DNA of 64,000 nucleotides from Anseranas semipalmata (GCA_013399115.1 VXAA01001304.1:179298-243297), one strand, 5' to 3'. Positions 26,236-41,600 are shown, counted from the first letter of the stretch. Program-made: numbers and translations. Notes: generated from the letters alone by a model not told the origin.

Positions 26236-27263
26236 ACCTTCAGTGTTACCGCTCATCTCATTGAGTGGCTTCAGTCTCTAGTGGGTGTCCTAATATCAGT
26301 TCATAGGTGTCTGAGGGCTGTATGGAGTCTATAATAGTTGATAAAATATTCTGAAGTTAACCCTTTCAACACAGCATTCTGATTTGTAGTTATCCTTTTT
26401 GCATCTCCTCACTGGGATCATATTTAGTTTAGAAGATTCTGAAAAACAAAATAGGACTTACAAAAGGCATACCGTGGAAGCAATTTCTTGGAACTATGTT
26501 GATGTTGATTTTGCAAGGTGAACTGTTTTTAAACTAGACTGTTTCTTCTCATTAACATTCATTTGCTCATTTACTGTTCCTGGTTAAAAATGAAAGATCT
26601 GTAGGGGAAAAAAAAAGAGCAAGATCTTTGTATACTGTATGAAAAACCCAAGCTCTTTATTTACAAGTGAATGTTTCTTGGGATGCGGGGCAAAATATTG
26701 GGCAAAATAAGGACTAGTCCAGAGGACATAAGACTTTGAAAAGAATTTAAACTCTACCTGCATTGATTTCCAGTATAATTTTAATCTCACTTTGCAAGAA
26801 TTGCAGCATGTTTTAATTTACATTGTTATTCTGAATATCAATATTTTCCTGATAGCTTACAATAGTCCTAACCAAATTAATTTCAAATGTTCTTGTTAGC
26901 TTAGTTACTCTGAGTGTGAAACTTTGTTTGAGTTCCTGGAAAAGGGTTGGAAGTAGCTTCATTCTCTAGGAACTCCATAAACGATCTTTTTGTCATTTCT
27001 GTCTCTGTTTCCTTCTGTGGATAATGTTATGGTTTACACTTAAATCTTACTTGTTTTTTAAAGCAATGTGTTCACTGAATTGTGGCTTTTCAGAAGTGCT
27101 TAAAGTCAGGGTGCATTCTGGTAAGGCTTTTGGAAAGGAAGTTCAAAACATCAAAACATTATTTCTTGGGTTTTCTTGTAAGTCGCAGTGTACTTTTTTG
27201 TGCTAAGTAGGTCAAGAAAAAAAGAAATGTAAAAAAGTTTTAAAGATGTTAAGTCCCTCGATT

Positions 27264-27310
27264 CATTTTTTTATTTTTATTTTTATTTTCATTTTCATTT
27301 TTATTTTATG
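27264..27310 (+). repeat. (TTTTA)n / (TTTTC)n simple repeat
   Basis: About nine imperfect pentamer units, mixing TTTTA and TTTTC. Nothing else is seen around it. Confidence 0.85.
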
Positions 27311-30300
27311 TTTACCTTTGCTGTTGAGGTTTTCAGGATGAGCCGAAGAGACAATGGAAAATCTTTCAATTTTCTTAGCAAATCAGACAACATTTAGCCA
27401 TGGAAACAGTGGAGTGTTTTGGAGGCAAGGCTGAAAAGTTTTTCTGCCTGCCTATCTGGAGGTTGAAACATAACTTATATTGTGTATATAAAATATTTCT
27501 TTCTTAAATTGTTTCAGAGTTCAAGCTGCTAATCTAAACTGGGGTCACTTTGTGACTTGATGTTATTGCATAGGCATGAGTTGTCCTCCTGATTCTGACT
27601 CTGCATATGTTGTATACAGAAAGATAGAACTGCTTTGGCCTGATAGTCACTTGGTTTAAATACTGCTGCCTGTATTCATTAGCAACTCTTCTATTTTCTT
27701 TTTTTTGCTCTTTTTTTTGAAGTGCATGAAACAGAATCCACTGGTACATCTCTCTCATTTCAGAAATACCTTATTTGTTCTGGTTGAATGTGCACTGGTC
27801 TTCTTCTAGATGCAACAGATGAAAATGTACAAACTGAGAGCTTACAGTCTGTGCATGTTTGCTGCAAATGTCCTTAATGTTATCATTCAGACTTTAGATG
27901 CTAGTAGCTGCCCGTATTTGTTCTGATTGCCCCATATTCCCTGTTGTTTAACTGATGGGGAGATGTTATTTTCACACAACAAAATGGCTGTTCTTTCCTT
28001 CTACGATTCTAATTTGCCGAAAAATTCTTCACCGCCTTGTGCTGATGTTGTCTCATGTGCTTTCTACTTCAAGTTAATCTCTGCACACTATTTTTTTGAA
28101 TGTGATAGCTTTTATCTGAAAAACAGACATTCCACCAGTATTTGGTGATAAAGTACTGGTGTAAGTATTAATTTCAGAGAACGATGAGGAGAAGAAACAA
28201 CAACCTTTTAGTTGTAGTGATAACAGCCTTGATTTTTTTTCCCTTGGATGTATTTCCTTAGTGGGGGAGAGCAGGGAAAATGATTTCTTATTGATTTGAT
28301 GATTTTTTTTCCAGCACTGCAAATGGTCTTTTTGCTAAAATGAACTTTTTACCCTCTTTTTTCCTGCTTCTCCGTCTTGTTCTCTTTGAAACATTGTTAA
28401 TTTCACCTAAAGAGGGCCCAAACACTAGTCTGTCACTGTCACTGCCAGCAAATTATAATTTAAAGCCACCATTTCCTATTCCCCATGAACAAGGGTATGT
28501 TTAAAGTACTTAATCATTAGAAAGAAATACAGATGAGCAAGACCTAGCATGATTTATAATGTTTTGGGTAGTGCAGAGGTTTTGGCAAAGATTGCTTTCA
28601 TTGGTTTTATCATCGTTTGACCTGTGATTGTAACTTACCGTTTAATATACTTGAAGGATGCATATTTACACATTGCCTTTGGTTATGTCCGTGAAAAATT
28701 TCTGCACTTTGCACTGAACAATTACGGCTCCCAAGTGCTGCTCTTCACTCTTTGGATTTAATGCAGGTTGCTATCATTAAGACAGCAGCAGGCAAAAGCA
28801 CTCTTTAAGAGGAAATGTAATGTGATGCTGGCTTAATAGTGGGGTTATTAACGAGGTTAGAGATTTTACAGAACAGATTCATATTCTTTTCCGAAGATCT
28901 GTTTTGTAGTTCTAGCTGTTCTCTTACTTTGGAAGAAAATTCTTAAGATCAAAAAGAACAGAAGTCAGGCCATCGACTCTCGATGCCTTCCTGCTTGATA
29001 TTTCAAATGTCCTGTGAAAAATATCTGCGGTTTTAAGATGACTGTAGCATTGTCAGCTCGGTATTTTTCTGCATTTTTGTATTGTAAGCATAAACTGTAC
29101 AACACATTTGCTGCCTTTTCTTCAGACTAAATCTGATGAGAGTTAGTCTTCTAGGTTGTCCTGAGAAGTAGGATAGTGAATAATAGAAACAAAGTGCTTC
29201 CATTCATGGGATAAAAATATGATCTTGCTTTGGCTTTTGTTTCTGGGAGAAGAAATACGGCTTCAATAGTAAACTCTTAATGATTACTGATTACCTTTAG
29301 GAAAACCTATTTTGTAGCCTTGTGTAATTGGAGTACGGGGGAAACCCGTTGTATTGCATTTGATAGGTAGTGGGAGTGCCAATGCTGTCTTCCACATGAA
29401 GAATAATACTGGCTTTAAATATAAAATTAAGTACTTTTATGAATAACTGAAACATGCCAAAAAATCAGGAGGAAAAATGCAGTGAAAATATTTCTGAAGG
29501 TGTAATTTTTCCTGTGTTCTATCAGAAGAAATCCCTACTGCTTGCCAGTGAATCTGATGTACTTCAGTACAGGATATCTGCATATATTTAGGTCCTCTCC
29601 TGTGCCTTTCCATTATATATGTATATATGAACATTACTTTTATTTAAGTTTGCATGATGTTTTATAGTACTGAAACATGTCAGATGACTGAGGATATTTC
29701 ATATAGGTACTAACTGAGGTAAAGTAAAACATTTATTGAAGCCACAAGAGGTCTGTTTCAGAAATAAAAAAGGACTTAATTAAAAACTGAAAATACTCTG
29801 CCTTGACCAGCCTTATTAATAACTTCCTGAAAGGGAAAGTTTTCAAGTACAGTATGACTGACAGAAAATACAATGTCAGACCTAGCTCAGGAGAGCTCTG
29901 AAATGTACTTCAGCTGCCCCTCTTCCTTGCTATTTTGAGGGAATAGTGCACAGTAAACAAATGTTTTGGAATTCAAATCTTTTCTCTCTTAGCAAGCCAT
30001 CGTAAGGAGCCCTTTAAACATATCCTGGTTTTGCAGCATGTGGCACAGGAAGTTTATTTTGTAAATATCAAAAATGTAAATTTGTGATTTTGTAAATGTA
30101 AATACAGCAATAAAAAGGAAGAATTGATCTACTTAAGCAGATTATGGTAATTGCAACACCGCAGGTTGATCTTAATGCTTAAGTGACAGGAGTCCTACAT
30201 ATTAAAACTAGAAACCAGCTATCTTTCCATTCAACCCTTAGGGTCACCTTCAGGAAAATAATAATGCAAAATATAATAAATTCACTATTGCAGAAATTAA

Positions 30301-31119
30301 CACACAGTGGTGAGCAGTAATGAGTTACAAGCAAAATTTCTCTGGCAGAGAAAGCTAACACTGGATACACTCAAGTCTGATACAAAACATGGGCCTCCTC
30401 AAAACTCTACTTTCATTCTGCTGGACATTTTGTTAGCCTGATAAGGCTCTTCCTATTTCAGGCTAACTTTGTTCTTTTGTCTGCAAGAATCCATAGATAC
30501 ACCATAGCTTCAGACTAATGTTTTCCCCTTTTCTTCCACGGTCTTTTTTTTTAGTAAAAGAGTTGACACAAATGTGAAGAATTAGGAGTGATTGCTTAAG
30601 AATTCTCCAAGAATTCCTTAGTGACAGAGTTCTCCTAAAATGTTAAAAGGTTAATTTCTCTGCTTTCATTTGTTGTCACTGCTGTGTGTATACTGTTTGA
30701 AATTTGGGAGCCTCTCTTAGGGATGGCTCGTTCACAGTTAGTAGATTCTATGAGAGGAGACCAAATGTCATGTAAATGCTCTGGAACAGAGCAAATACAT
30801 TGGCTCAGACAGCTTCTGCTGTTGATCAATGTCTGTATTGTTAACAGATGTCTGTGCATTGCATCAAAAAGTAATAAAGTGCTTGTTCATAGTAACTGCC
30901 AGGAGGGAATGGTTTTGTGGGTTTAGTGTGTGGCTCATCAAGGAAAATCCATATCTGTATCAGATGGGCAAAGAAAATGCTAAGACTATTTTCATTTTTT
31001 AGTTTCAGGACAATGAGTTATTGAAAGAGAAAACAATGAATTTCCTTTTTCGGGTGGGACCGTTTATCCGTGCATCTCTGCAACACACAATTGTAAGGAT
31101 CTTTGTTTCCTTTTCCAGA

Positions 31120-31760
31120 CCCATGAATAGGCTGTCACTCATTGTGCCTGCAAATACTCATTGACAGCCTTCTGCTAATCATTGCTGGGAAACAATCATG
31201 TTCACTGATCTAGCAGTGGTGAGGCAGTATTGATGGGCTGTTTGCTTGCTTTTCCATATAAGCAATTTCAAATGACACGAAAAATGCTAGGAAGCCACCT
31301 GTTTGTTTTGAGGATGTCATTGGCTTCTGCTGTAGAAAGCTTTCCTTCCAAGCAAGTTGTCAGATGCAAATCGTTGGAGTGTTTTCTACTGGAGTTGGAC
31401 AATTCCTACCTAATTGTCACAATAGTAGGTTTCATTGTTATCAGTCATCACTGAAAGATTCTTGAAAAGGTTTCTTTTCCCGGGAGAGAGATTGTTCTTT
31501 CATAAGACTTTATCCTTACATTGCCAGGGTTGATACACACTTACTCAGAAAATGTCATTTATATGATATTGCCTGATTTTGGTTTCTCTGGGTCCCTGTG
31601 TTTTCAAAGTGCCTTCTAATTAGAGTTATTCTCATTTGGTGAAACTGGACAGGATAACTCTAAATATTCATTGAGGCCTTTGGGATATTTGCATGGGATT
31701 TCCTAATTCTCCCATGTGAGGGATCAGTGCAAAGGAAATGCCATTTTTACTCAGCATCAG
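31120..31760. promoter_or_regulatory. Candidate conserved noncoding block (enhancer-like)
   Basis: Repeat-free, balanced-complexity intronic sequence about 0.8 to 1.5 kb before the tyrosine-rich exon. It contains a homeodomain core TAATTA (31618-31623) and a perfect POU octamer ATTTGCAT (31687-31694). It has no coding potential. The resemblance to vertebrate conserved noncoding elements is an impression from composition and motif content only. Confidence 0.2.
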
Positions 31761-32594
31761 CTTAGCTCAGTTAAGTTTATTGTTTGATCCAACAGTAAAT
31801 TAGTGACAGTTCTTTGGATTTCCACATTTCATCTTTCAAGGAAAGCACGGCACCACTGTCACCTGTTTTTGTATTAAACTTCTGTATGGCTTGTAGCTGG
31901 AGCTAATGTGATTTGTTCAACTTGGTATTTAAATGCAGTGCTATTTTGGGAAGAGCAGTATTACAGTGTATACTTAAACAGTGCTCTTAAATACTTCATG
32001 AGAAACACCATTGGAGTCATTACTTTTAGTGTCTTAAGTAATGGTTGCTAAACTGCCACAGGTTGAAGGGTGTACAGAGGACATTCAAAGTAAAGCTGTG
32101 GTTCTTACTAGAGTTATCTCTAGGGAATTTCTCTTTCCCATCTTTAGTCTATGTTGGAACATTGAATTTAGTGTCCAGAATTAAGAGTCAGCTACGTAAG
32201 TCTGTTCATAACCTTTTATTCAGATGCTTTGGTTCCTAACTGAGGTGCTTCCCAGAACTTTCTTGAAGGTCGGTAGCTGACTCTATCTCAAATTCAAATA
32301 TGTGGAAACATGAAACATTTGTACCTTTCTTTGCACAAGCCAGTATTTTTAACTAAAAATTCTGTTTTGAAGCACACTGCTGCCAGTAGCTCAAGATACT
32401 TTCAAAGTTATTATACAGTCTTAGATTTGTGTGGAATTATTCTCTATTAATATCAAGATTTTGCCATTTCAGGGTGTATATATGTGCTATATCCATTTCA
32501 GGAGGGTATTGTCTTTCATACTTAGGACTAGGTCACTACTTTGTTTCTGGAGTGTGCTCAGGGTTAATGTTACCTTTCTTTTACATCCTTTCAG

Positions 32595-32677
32595 GAGTAT
32601 GATGATGGTTATGGAACTGCTTATGACGATCAAAGCTATGATTCCTATGATAACAGCTATAGTACTCAAGCACAAAG
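32595..32677 (+). CDS. KHDRBS3: KHDRBS3 coding exon, tyrosine-rich segment
   Basis: This exon is 83 bases: 27 codons plus AG of a Ser codon finished in the next exon. It has a good acceptor (TTTACATCCTTTCAG) and a GTAAGT donor. The peptide begins [20 protein letters not shown] and continues SYSTQAQ, with six tyrosines in 27 residues among acidic and small residues. It is the tyrosine-rich C-terminal region of SLM2, which in this family is phosphorylated by BRK/PTK6-type kinases and contributes to self-association. It matches human KHDRBS3 closely, with conservative changes (first residue E for D, D for E, Q for P). Phase 0 entry and phase 2 exit agree with both neighbours. Confidence 0.95.
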
Positions 32678-35600
32678 GTAAGTTTCAAGATTTGCAGTAA
32701 CTACGGGTAAAATATTGTACAATTGGAAAGTTAAGTTTACTTAAAGACTTTTTCAGACTCATTTTAGACAGGAAAAATGTTATAAGAGGCTTATTAGAAA
32801 TAACCTCCAGTGTTTTGTCTCTAGTACCACATAAGTATAAAAGTCAAGTTACGTAGTGGTTGAAAAAAAACAGAAGTGATTTCCTGAGACAAAGAATTTT
32901 AGCGATGACAAATCATAAATCAGAGTGTTCAGCTGTTCAAGAAATTCAGGAAATTGGAGTATTAATTTTGAATTAATGTTCAAAGATTAATTTTTCTTTG
33001 TAAGGAGGGGGGAACTTTATAAAAGATACTAAATTATCTGAAACACAGCTGATTTATTTTTCTCACTTTTTAAACCTGATTGTACTGCAGTACTTTATGT
33101 TTATTTGGTGTTGCTGTGTTAAAAGCAAACAAACAAAAACTAGTGGTATAATGCTTCAGTTTGTTTTACTCCATTCTGGAATTACGTCTTTGTGACCAAT
33201 CTGAATGTCATCAATCTATGTCACTTTCCTGACTTTACATTCCCAACAGTATTTTTAAGCACTTCTGATTTATTTTCTTAGAATTTTGCTTTCTTAAAGA
33301 AGTTATTTGAAAGTTCCATGAATTGCAAGGAAAACTAATGTGTCCTAGTTCCCAATGATGGAAAAAAAAAACATTGTTAAGTACAAACTACTTTGTAAGC
33401 AAATATCACATGACATTATTTAGCAATTTGGCTGATCATCCCCATTATGTGATACTTCTAGTGGGCACTTTAAAAAAAAAAAAAAAAAGGAATTGTTGTG
33501 TACCTTTTACTCAGTTAATTCTAGCTCTTTTTCTTAGACCAAGCATTCATAGTTTGATCAGTAGAAGATTTTGTTATGTCATTGAGAATTTCTTGAAACT
33601 TTTATGGCAATAAACTTCAAATGGTTGAGATAATGCTGAAAAAATGGAAAAAAAAATGCTCTAGTTATACATTAATGCTTTGGTTATTTGGGATGATTAG
33701 AGCTTCAAACCATGCCCACTGGGAACAAGACAGAGGGAAAGGGAGATGTTGCTAGACATTGCGTTAATAAAAGAATCAGAGCAGTATCCATTTACCTTCC
33801 ACTAAATGTTTAGACTACTTTTTTCAGTATAGCTGTATCTGAAGTACTGCAGAACTGTTCACAGCAAAGTTGAGATCAAAGCTGTTTACACTTGAGATCT
33901 GCTTTGCTGTAATGTTGACACACACAACTTAGATTTTGTTGAATAAATGAGTATTTTCCTGTACCCAACACCTTAATGTGAGAAAGCTTAGTGGAAAGTT
34001 CCAAGGTTGTTATTGTTGAGAACTAACACAAGGCAAATAATACTTTTGTACATATGATACTTGATTTCCTATAAAGTCTTGTAAGCTACTGAAAATTGAT
34101 TAAAAAAAAAGACATGACACCAGCAGTGTAAGACCTCCAAAATAGGATGCTCTGTAGGCATTTAGAGACCAGCTGCTGGTAATGGATTTTTTTCCAAAAA
34201 GAAAATTACCAGAATAGTCCTCAACTTTTATGTTGGTAATTCTGTTCTGTTTTACTGCTTCTAGTGTTGGTAACAGTGTTTATTGCACACAAGCAGTCAG
34301 ATTTCATTACCAAGTCACTTGACTGAGCCCAAACTGAAAACATTACTAGGATTTTCTTTTTCATTCTGAGCAGGCTTTCACTAGGATTTTTTTTTCCTTT
34401 GAACTAAAATTAGCAAAAAGCAAGTTTCCCAAGAAATGTACTTGCTCATGTAAAGACTTAATAATTATAAATAAGTATATGTATAATATTCTTGCATACA
34501 ATATGTATATGTACTTAGCTTGGTCTGGAAGGAGATGCTTCACAAATTGTTTGTTTTACTTTGTATTTTGCCTGTAGTTTCACAGTATTGCATACGGTTA
34601 GATTTTGAGTTTGTTATCTCTTGAATGATGCTTTATTTTTTTCCTGTCATTTTATTAAGTGCTGCATGGTAAAACAAAACAAGAAATGATTCACTCACTT
34701 GTACATTTCTCGTGGGGTATGACCACATTCTCTGGCATGTTTTCTGCCTTGGCAAAAAGAATTTTAGGATTGTATTGGCAGGCAAAAAGTAATAACTATA
34801 AACAGCCATCTGAGCTACCTAGAACAGCATTCCTAGCTTTAATTTGAATATCAAATAGTAGCCCATATTGAAAAATGTCATTTTGTAACCACTGAGAGAT
34901 ACTTATCATATTTAAGTGTGTTACTACATTCTTTCTATGAAGGGAATTATGGAAAATAGAATTGTTTTCATAGTTTAATCTTATATCATTCTTGATATTT
35001 TACCCTTGTTATAAAGCATGGATAGAAAAGACATTTGTGCGTAGAGGGCATTAACATGTTTAAAATGCATCATTTAGTGACAAGCAGGTATAAACAACTT
35101 TTCTTCTTTCCATTTGTATGTTGAAAGCAATAATCTTTTAAAACAGTTACAGTATTTTTAGTATATATTCTGATACTAATTTCTTCAGAAGATTGTGATA
35201 TTCTAATACAGACATTCTGTATTACTGAGGAAACTTGAGAAATAGCTAATAAACTGAAAAGATGGGTTTGTTCATTAAATCATTTGCAGTAGGTTTTCAG
35301 CATTTGAATCCCGTTCCTGCACCTCATCAAACTTGGTTAATGTTTACAAGTGTATTTTCTTGTGTGATACAGTGGAGACAGTTGAAATACTCATTTCGTC
35401 TTTAAAGGTCTTGCATATTTCAGTGATTCCTTTGTTAAAGATGGAAATCTACAATAGAATTGAAATACCTCTAGAATTTTTTTTTGCATGGCAGCGCATT
35501 TTGGAGATGTCTGTGTGCACGAGTATATGTTCTCCAAATTCAGCCATTCAGTACAGCACAGCAGTACTCTCCCGTATTCTGTTTTTAATTATGACATGTT

Positions 35601-38600
35601 TAGTGTATTTTCCAGAAATGGCCGAATCTGAGATGGACTAGGATGGGGTGGTATGTTCAGATATGAAGAACAGCGTATTGTGTATTTCTGTGCACATTAA
35701 GATAGCGGAGAATTTGCATGTGTTTGCAAACAATTCTTCCTTTATATAACCTGCTTGTTGCTACCAAATGTATGTGTTTAAATTTCAATGGCATTTTGTT
35801 TGACATTGTCAAGTACAAAAAAGGATATAAAAGTCACGCACAATGTGAAGCTTTACTTAAAACCTGTCACAGCATTAAAAGGGAGAGAAACATCAGAGTT
35901 CTCTCCAAGTTGTCATCCATCTTAATGCCCTGTAATCCTATAGTAGTCATTTTCATTTAAAACATTTTGTTATCCACTGTTGTTTGTTCATGCAACAAAG
36001 TCCCAGATTGTAGTGCTTGGGGATGTTTTTTATCAGCATTATTTTTTTATGGTTAAAGAAACTTTAAAAAGATATCCCTTGGAGCTGTACTGAGCTTGAC
36101 TGTTTATCTTAACTGAATTCTAGAAGAGATACGGCTAAATTACATGTTTAGTTTTTTTGCAGAGGATCCTTAGATGAAATTTATACCAGTGCAAACTACT
36201 AGGGTTAATAAACTGGGCTGTTTAGTGTTTTCATTAAAAAAAAAAAAAAATCTAAATTTAACAAAACATTTCTCAACATCTGAAAATCAAACACTTCAAG
36301 CAGCCAAGACAGTTTTACCTTAATAGAGCAATGAAAGCTGTCAGAAGCTATGATCATTTATGGGAGATACGTAATGCCCAGCTGAGGAAAGCAGCAAGAC
36401 TAGAATTAGTTACTTGGTCATGCAGGGCAGGTCTCACATTATGCAGTCAGTAAATTCCTTCAGGAAATCTGTCCTATTACAAGTATGTAGTAATTTAATA
36501 TTGGCAGTTGTATGCCAAAAACTTTTTGGGATCTTATGGTAGAATGTGAGTTGCATGTGTGCAATGCCACTAGGGTAATCTCCCCATGTGACTCTCGGTG
36601 CAGATACTTGTGTATGTCAGGTGCACGTAGATTTGACAGCTCCCCTTACCAGTGCGTGTGTGCTTGCTTACGTGACCTAGCTGACTCTTAAAGGACTTCC
36701 CAAATCTGCCTGGAACTGTAATCTTTGACTCGCATTTATTGCAGAAAGTAGCGGGTATTTTAATGGACTGATGTTAATGCTAGAGCAATTTTACTGTGAA
36801 AATTGAGAGAACAATATTGTGGAGGAAACAGGAGAATTTAATTGGGTCTTAATTTTGATTGGTAGATCAGTTTAAACATTTTTCCGTAAGAAAAATTCTA
36901 TTAATTTTAAATCTCTGAAATATGTTACAAATTGAGCAAACGTGCTTTTGTCCCTTAGTGACTCCATACATGATCTGCACAAATGTTTACGAAGACAATA
37001 ATAGGGCAAAGGGAAACGGGTGCTAATAAATCAATTGGCGCTGTCAGTTCACTGTTTAATGTTCTCTAGAATACGTAAGATTTATCACTGAGGAATTGTA
37101 GAATAATGGTAGTGTATGGAAACAGAGTCCACCAGGGAGATGTACTACATCATTCGGATTTAGCGCTGCCATCTGCTTAATAGCATCGAGATGACTACAG
37201 AGGTACTTATGATCAACCATTCATAGCAATGACAGATGCTGCAGAGAGTTAACATGCCAGAGAACGAGGTTTGTTACTAAAATTCAGATTATGTGACAAG
37301 GTTGCCGAGAAAGGGGGTGGGTTTGTTACCTCTCCACCAGCATTGAAGGTTTACTGTTTGCTTTTAAGTTTACTATAAAGAGAGAATGGCTAATGCTGTT
37401 ACTGTAGCACAAAAAAATCTAGAGCACCCCATCTGTCTGCCTCTGCCACTCAGAAGTTTCCAATAACTTCTTAGGCTTTTCTGGTGGCATTTAAAACTGG
37501 ATTTATTTATTTTTTTCCTGGTGAAAAAAAAAAATTGCTTTTGACTAGCTTCATTATTTTTACCTACAATGGAGATCAGCAGACTCTACTATAAAATAAA
37601 TAGTTTGCATAAGTATATACCTGTGTCTCTTCAGGGGCAAAAATAGTAAGTCACTCATGTAGTAATTTAGTCATTTGGTGTTTAATTTGTAACATTGATT
37701 ATTTTAAAATTGCTTTAGATCTTCAGTCCGGGTGATCTTGCCTTCACTCCATTGCAGGAGAATTTAATCTTAAACGGTGATATAAAAGGGGAAAGATTAG
37801 CATTTAAAGTAATTGCTGGCTTTGTCTACGGTTTCCTGCGCTGTTTTCTGATTTCCACAGTTGCTTCTTAATCCTCCAGATTTCTCTCAGCAACAACCAT
37901 TGTGCTCTTGGCTTAAACAGTGTTTCTCAGTCACTTTTCTTGCATATTGAACAATAATTGCTACCACTTCAAATGACACCAAAATGTGGTGCATTCAAAT
38001 AACTGCAATTTGCCTGTAAGCCTTAGCACCATCCTGTCAAGCTAATCTGAACTTTTTGAGGGAATTTACAAATTCTCTTCAGTTGACTTATGTCTATTCA
38101 ATGCATCTGGTTCATTGTGTTTATTCATTAATGTGTTCAAGGATAAGTAAGTACATGATGCAACTTTAAATCATTTATCTAAAAGCATGAAAACATAACT
38201 GCACATACGGTGATTGCCAAGTATGTTAAAATCCAGCAGTATGAGTGCTGTGCAGTGAAGCCTTGTTCTTCACCGTGCATCAAGTGACTGATTCAAGACA
38301 ATTCCTTTCCAGAAGATTATGCAGAAGGACCCAGTGGTTTGAAAGGTTTGAGGAGGTTTGTGGTTAGTAGCTTGCAGTAGTTACTCAAGAAAAAAGTGAC
38401 TGGATATCACATCAAAGAGATTACTTTTAAAAAGTAAATAAGTAAAATAAAATCAAGCAATGGCCATTGCTCAACTGATGCCTAAATAATACAGCTCAAT
38501 TGATTTGCTGAAATTCTCCAGATTTCCAAATCTGCCACTCCAGAGGCACCTCACTTTTGACAAACTGATTCCGAGGACATAGTTCTTACCATGGCCCACA

Positions 38601-41600
38601 GATGTGGTCCTCCCCATTTTCCATTAGGAACTCAAATTTTCAGGTATGTTCTGAAACTGTGCTTAGTAGTCACACAGAAGATGACAACATTACTGTTTAT
38701 GAAAGGAGGATTTTCATAAGGAGTTGAGTATATGGATTTGAAACTAGCTTATGGAGGTGTTGCTGTTGGCATTTGAAAGTTAATTGCTAACATTTTGTTT
38801 GTGATGCTCAGTGTTTTAAATTTACATTGTTAAGTTTGTCAGCAATCATGCATTTCTAGGGTGTATAAATATGCATTATATGCAAAACAGTGTCTGTTAC
38901 TGGAGCTTTTCAAAATGTGATTCTCTGGATTTTAACGCTATTAGCTGTTAGTGTTTCATGCTCTGACTTATAAATCAAATCAATCCACAGCAGTGTGGGG
39001 ATAGTGAAAATGGCTAGTATTTTGCAATTATTTTATTGTTGCATGAGCACCTGGTACATAGGAGCTTATTGGAGGTTATAATTCTGCACAAATAAAGCTT
39101 CAAAAGCATTAGCATAAACAAGCTAATTTATCTTTCAACTAAAAATCCCTGCCATGTGGTTTCCTGCTTAATTTTTATGCTCATGCTTTTGGAAGACATT
39201 ATTTTCTGCAGTTTGTCAGATCTAGTTCTTTAGGAACATATTTGATAGTTTATTTCCTTTTTGTCATCTGTGAAGATGTGATAAGATAAAATATTCACAA
39301 GTGCCTCAAAAGCTCAGTTACTTTTAATTGTGAATGTAGCATACTTGTTTGAACTTTAAAAAAAAAAAAAGGTTTACAGAAATCACTGGTCTGAAACCTC
39401 AGTAAGCAGGAATATGACTAAGCCAGTTCAATGAAGTGATGGAAAAAAAATATCTTTAAAGGAAAAATAAATTGTAGCACAAGTATTTCACATGGTGTGC
39501 TCACAGAATTGGAAAAGTTTTTCAGAATCCTCATCATGTAGATATTAGTAAATTTCATTATTTAAGAAATAGTAAAATTAATTTAAATTGTAATAATAAT
39601 TAATAAAATGTTCTTTAGATGCCAAAACTAATTTTGGTTTTCCTCATGGCTTTGCTAATTAACTTTACTGTGAGTATTCCTTAATGTTTTGAAAACATGT
39701 AAAATGCATTTAATAATAAATGCATCTTATATAAAGATGTTGAAGCAGTATAAAAACAGAAATAATGTAAAATTTTAAGTATTTGAAGAATCAAAAAAAG
39801 GAATTTGTTTTGAAAGCAAACTTAAATTTTTCATTTTACGTGAATGGTTTAATTTTACTTGGGTGACTATACGGCATCTTAAAAACGGTGTGATTGAATT
39901 GCCACAGTATAATTAAAGAGGATGAGCATTTGGTAGGATTTAGGAGTTTTTCCTTGGCTGACTATACAGGTGAAACTGTAAGAAAAGGATAGGACAAATA
40001 GGATCTTCGAAGAAATACTTATTAAGGAAGAGATAATTACTAACAGTTAATTTTTTTTAATATAAAAGGTTACACTGTAGGTATTAATGGTTACTTCTGG
40101 AATTAGTCAGATTAAAAATATTTTAATTGTGAGAGCTTCAATTTAATTACAGTATGATCTCAAAAAGAAGGTAGTTTAAGCTCGGATAATGAATATTATA
40201 GACGTTACGTTTGGTAAGAGGTAGAATGAATATCCAGTTGCTCAGCGTCAGGATGCTGCAGCAGTGATGTTAGATGCATGGTCTTTGGAGACAAAACCTG
40301 GATAATCAGGCTTCCAGAGTTTATGAATTATTTTGATTCACTTGGAAATAACTTTTAAAATACCATACATAGTAATTAACTTTCTACTAGTTCCACTAAA
40401 AGAGATAGGCAGGGAAGGAAGAAAAACTACATAGTCCTTCTACGACTAGAGAAGGGACGGCATCATAAATTCACACTTGCAGTAGACAGTGAAAAATACA
40501 CATAGGGAAGATTTATTTCCCTGATCTGGGGTGGAAAAGGAACTCCACTGGGAACTCACACTTTTTTGGAAGCCAGTCTCTATTAGTCAAATGACAGAGG
40601 CATAAGAAACAGGTCTTCATCAGTTCGGAACACATTCTTGTGTTACAGAACACTTTTGTAGATGAAGACTTGATGCTGTTTTTCTGGTTGAAAGTCAATG
40701 TACTATATCTGCTTATTTGCAGTAACTGAAAATTGCAGTTTTATCTTTTAGAGACTACCCTGATGTATTTGCTTTTCTTTCAAGGGAAGAACGTGCTTCT
40801 TTCCATTGGGGGGGAATATCTATTTAATTGGGCAAATTTTAGAAAAGGGGGATGGTTGCAGTAAAACCTTAAATTGGTCTTGTTTTTCCTCACCCTTGAA
40901 TTTTATTTTAGAAGAAATAACTGGGCACTGGAAGAAATAACTGGGTACTTCTAAGTCCAATTTTGGCACCAGATGCCACATAATGAAAAATGCTCAGTTT
41001 AGCACCCATCAGAATTTAAGGTTTATTGTGGTATAATCACATCAAATGAGAGCAGTATGTAATGCAGTTGGAACATACATGTTGATACACATCACAGAGC
41101 CCACAGGAGGCTGGCAAACAAGTCTTAGCAGTTAAATGGATTGAACTATGTTTTTAACACAAGAGGAAGAGGTCTGCCTTATTGTACTTGGAGAGGCAAG
41201 ACTTGAACCTGGCTGGTGTAAGGGGCATTAAGGAAGTACCAGAAAGATCTCCAACATGGTAATACATTGCTTTTAAGATCTGTCAGGTGCTTATGATTAT
41301 GCAGTCCTGAAAACAGTTAAATGTAGTCTTTCTTCAACCAAATACATTACTTGATGGCACTTTTATTATTTTGAATTATAATCATAAAACTGGGATGGAA
41401 TGATAATTCTTTTCTCAAATGCTCTTCAATTTCAGCTGATGAGTAAGGCTATCAAATTTATGGGAAACTGATGAAAGTTGTACTGTTCCTTCAATAAATT
41501 AGACAGACAAGAAGGTATGATGTATATCTTAGTGAGTAGTATTTCTAAGGACAGAATGGTGACATACCGTCTGTGCAGTTTTTGTGGATGATGATATATT

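Larger units (their letters stand above)
20757..32594 (+). other. KHDRBS3 intron between RG/proline and tyrosine-rich exons
   Basis: An intron of 11,838 bases, GTAAGT to TTTCAG. Apart from a small CR1 scrap at 26070 and simple repeats I recognise no mobile element. The stretch 28300-31800 is notably repeat-poor. Confidence 0.85.
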
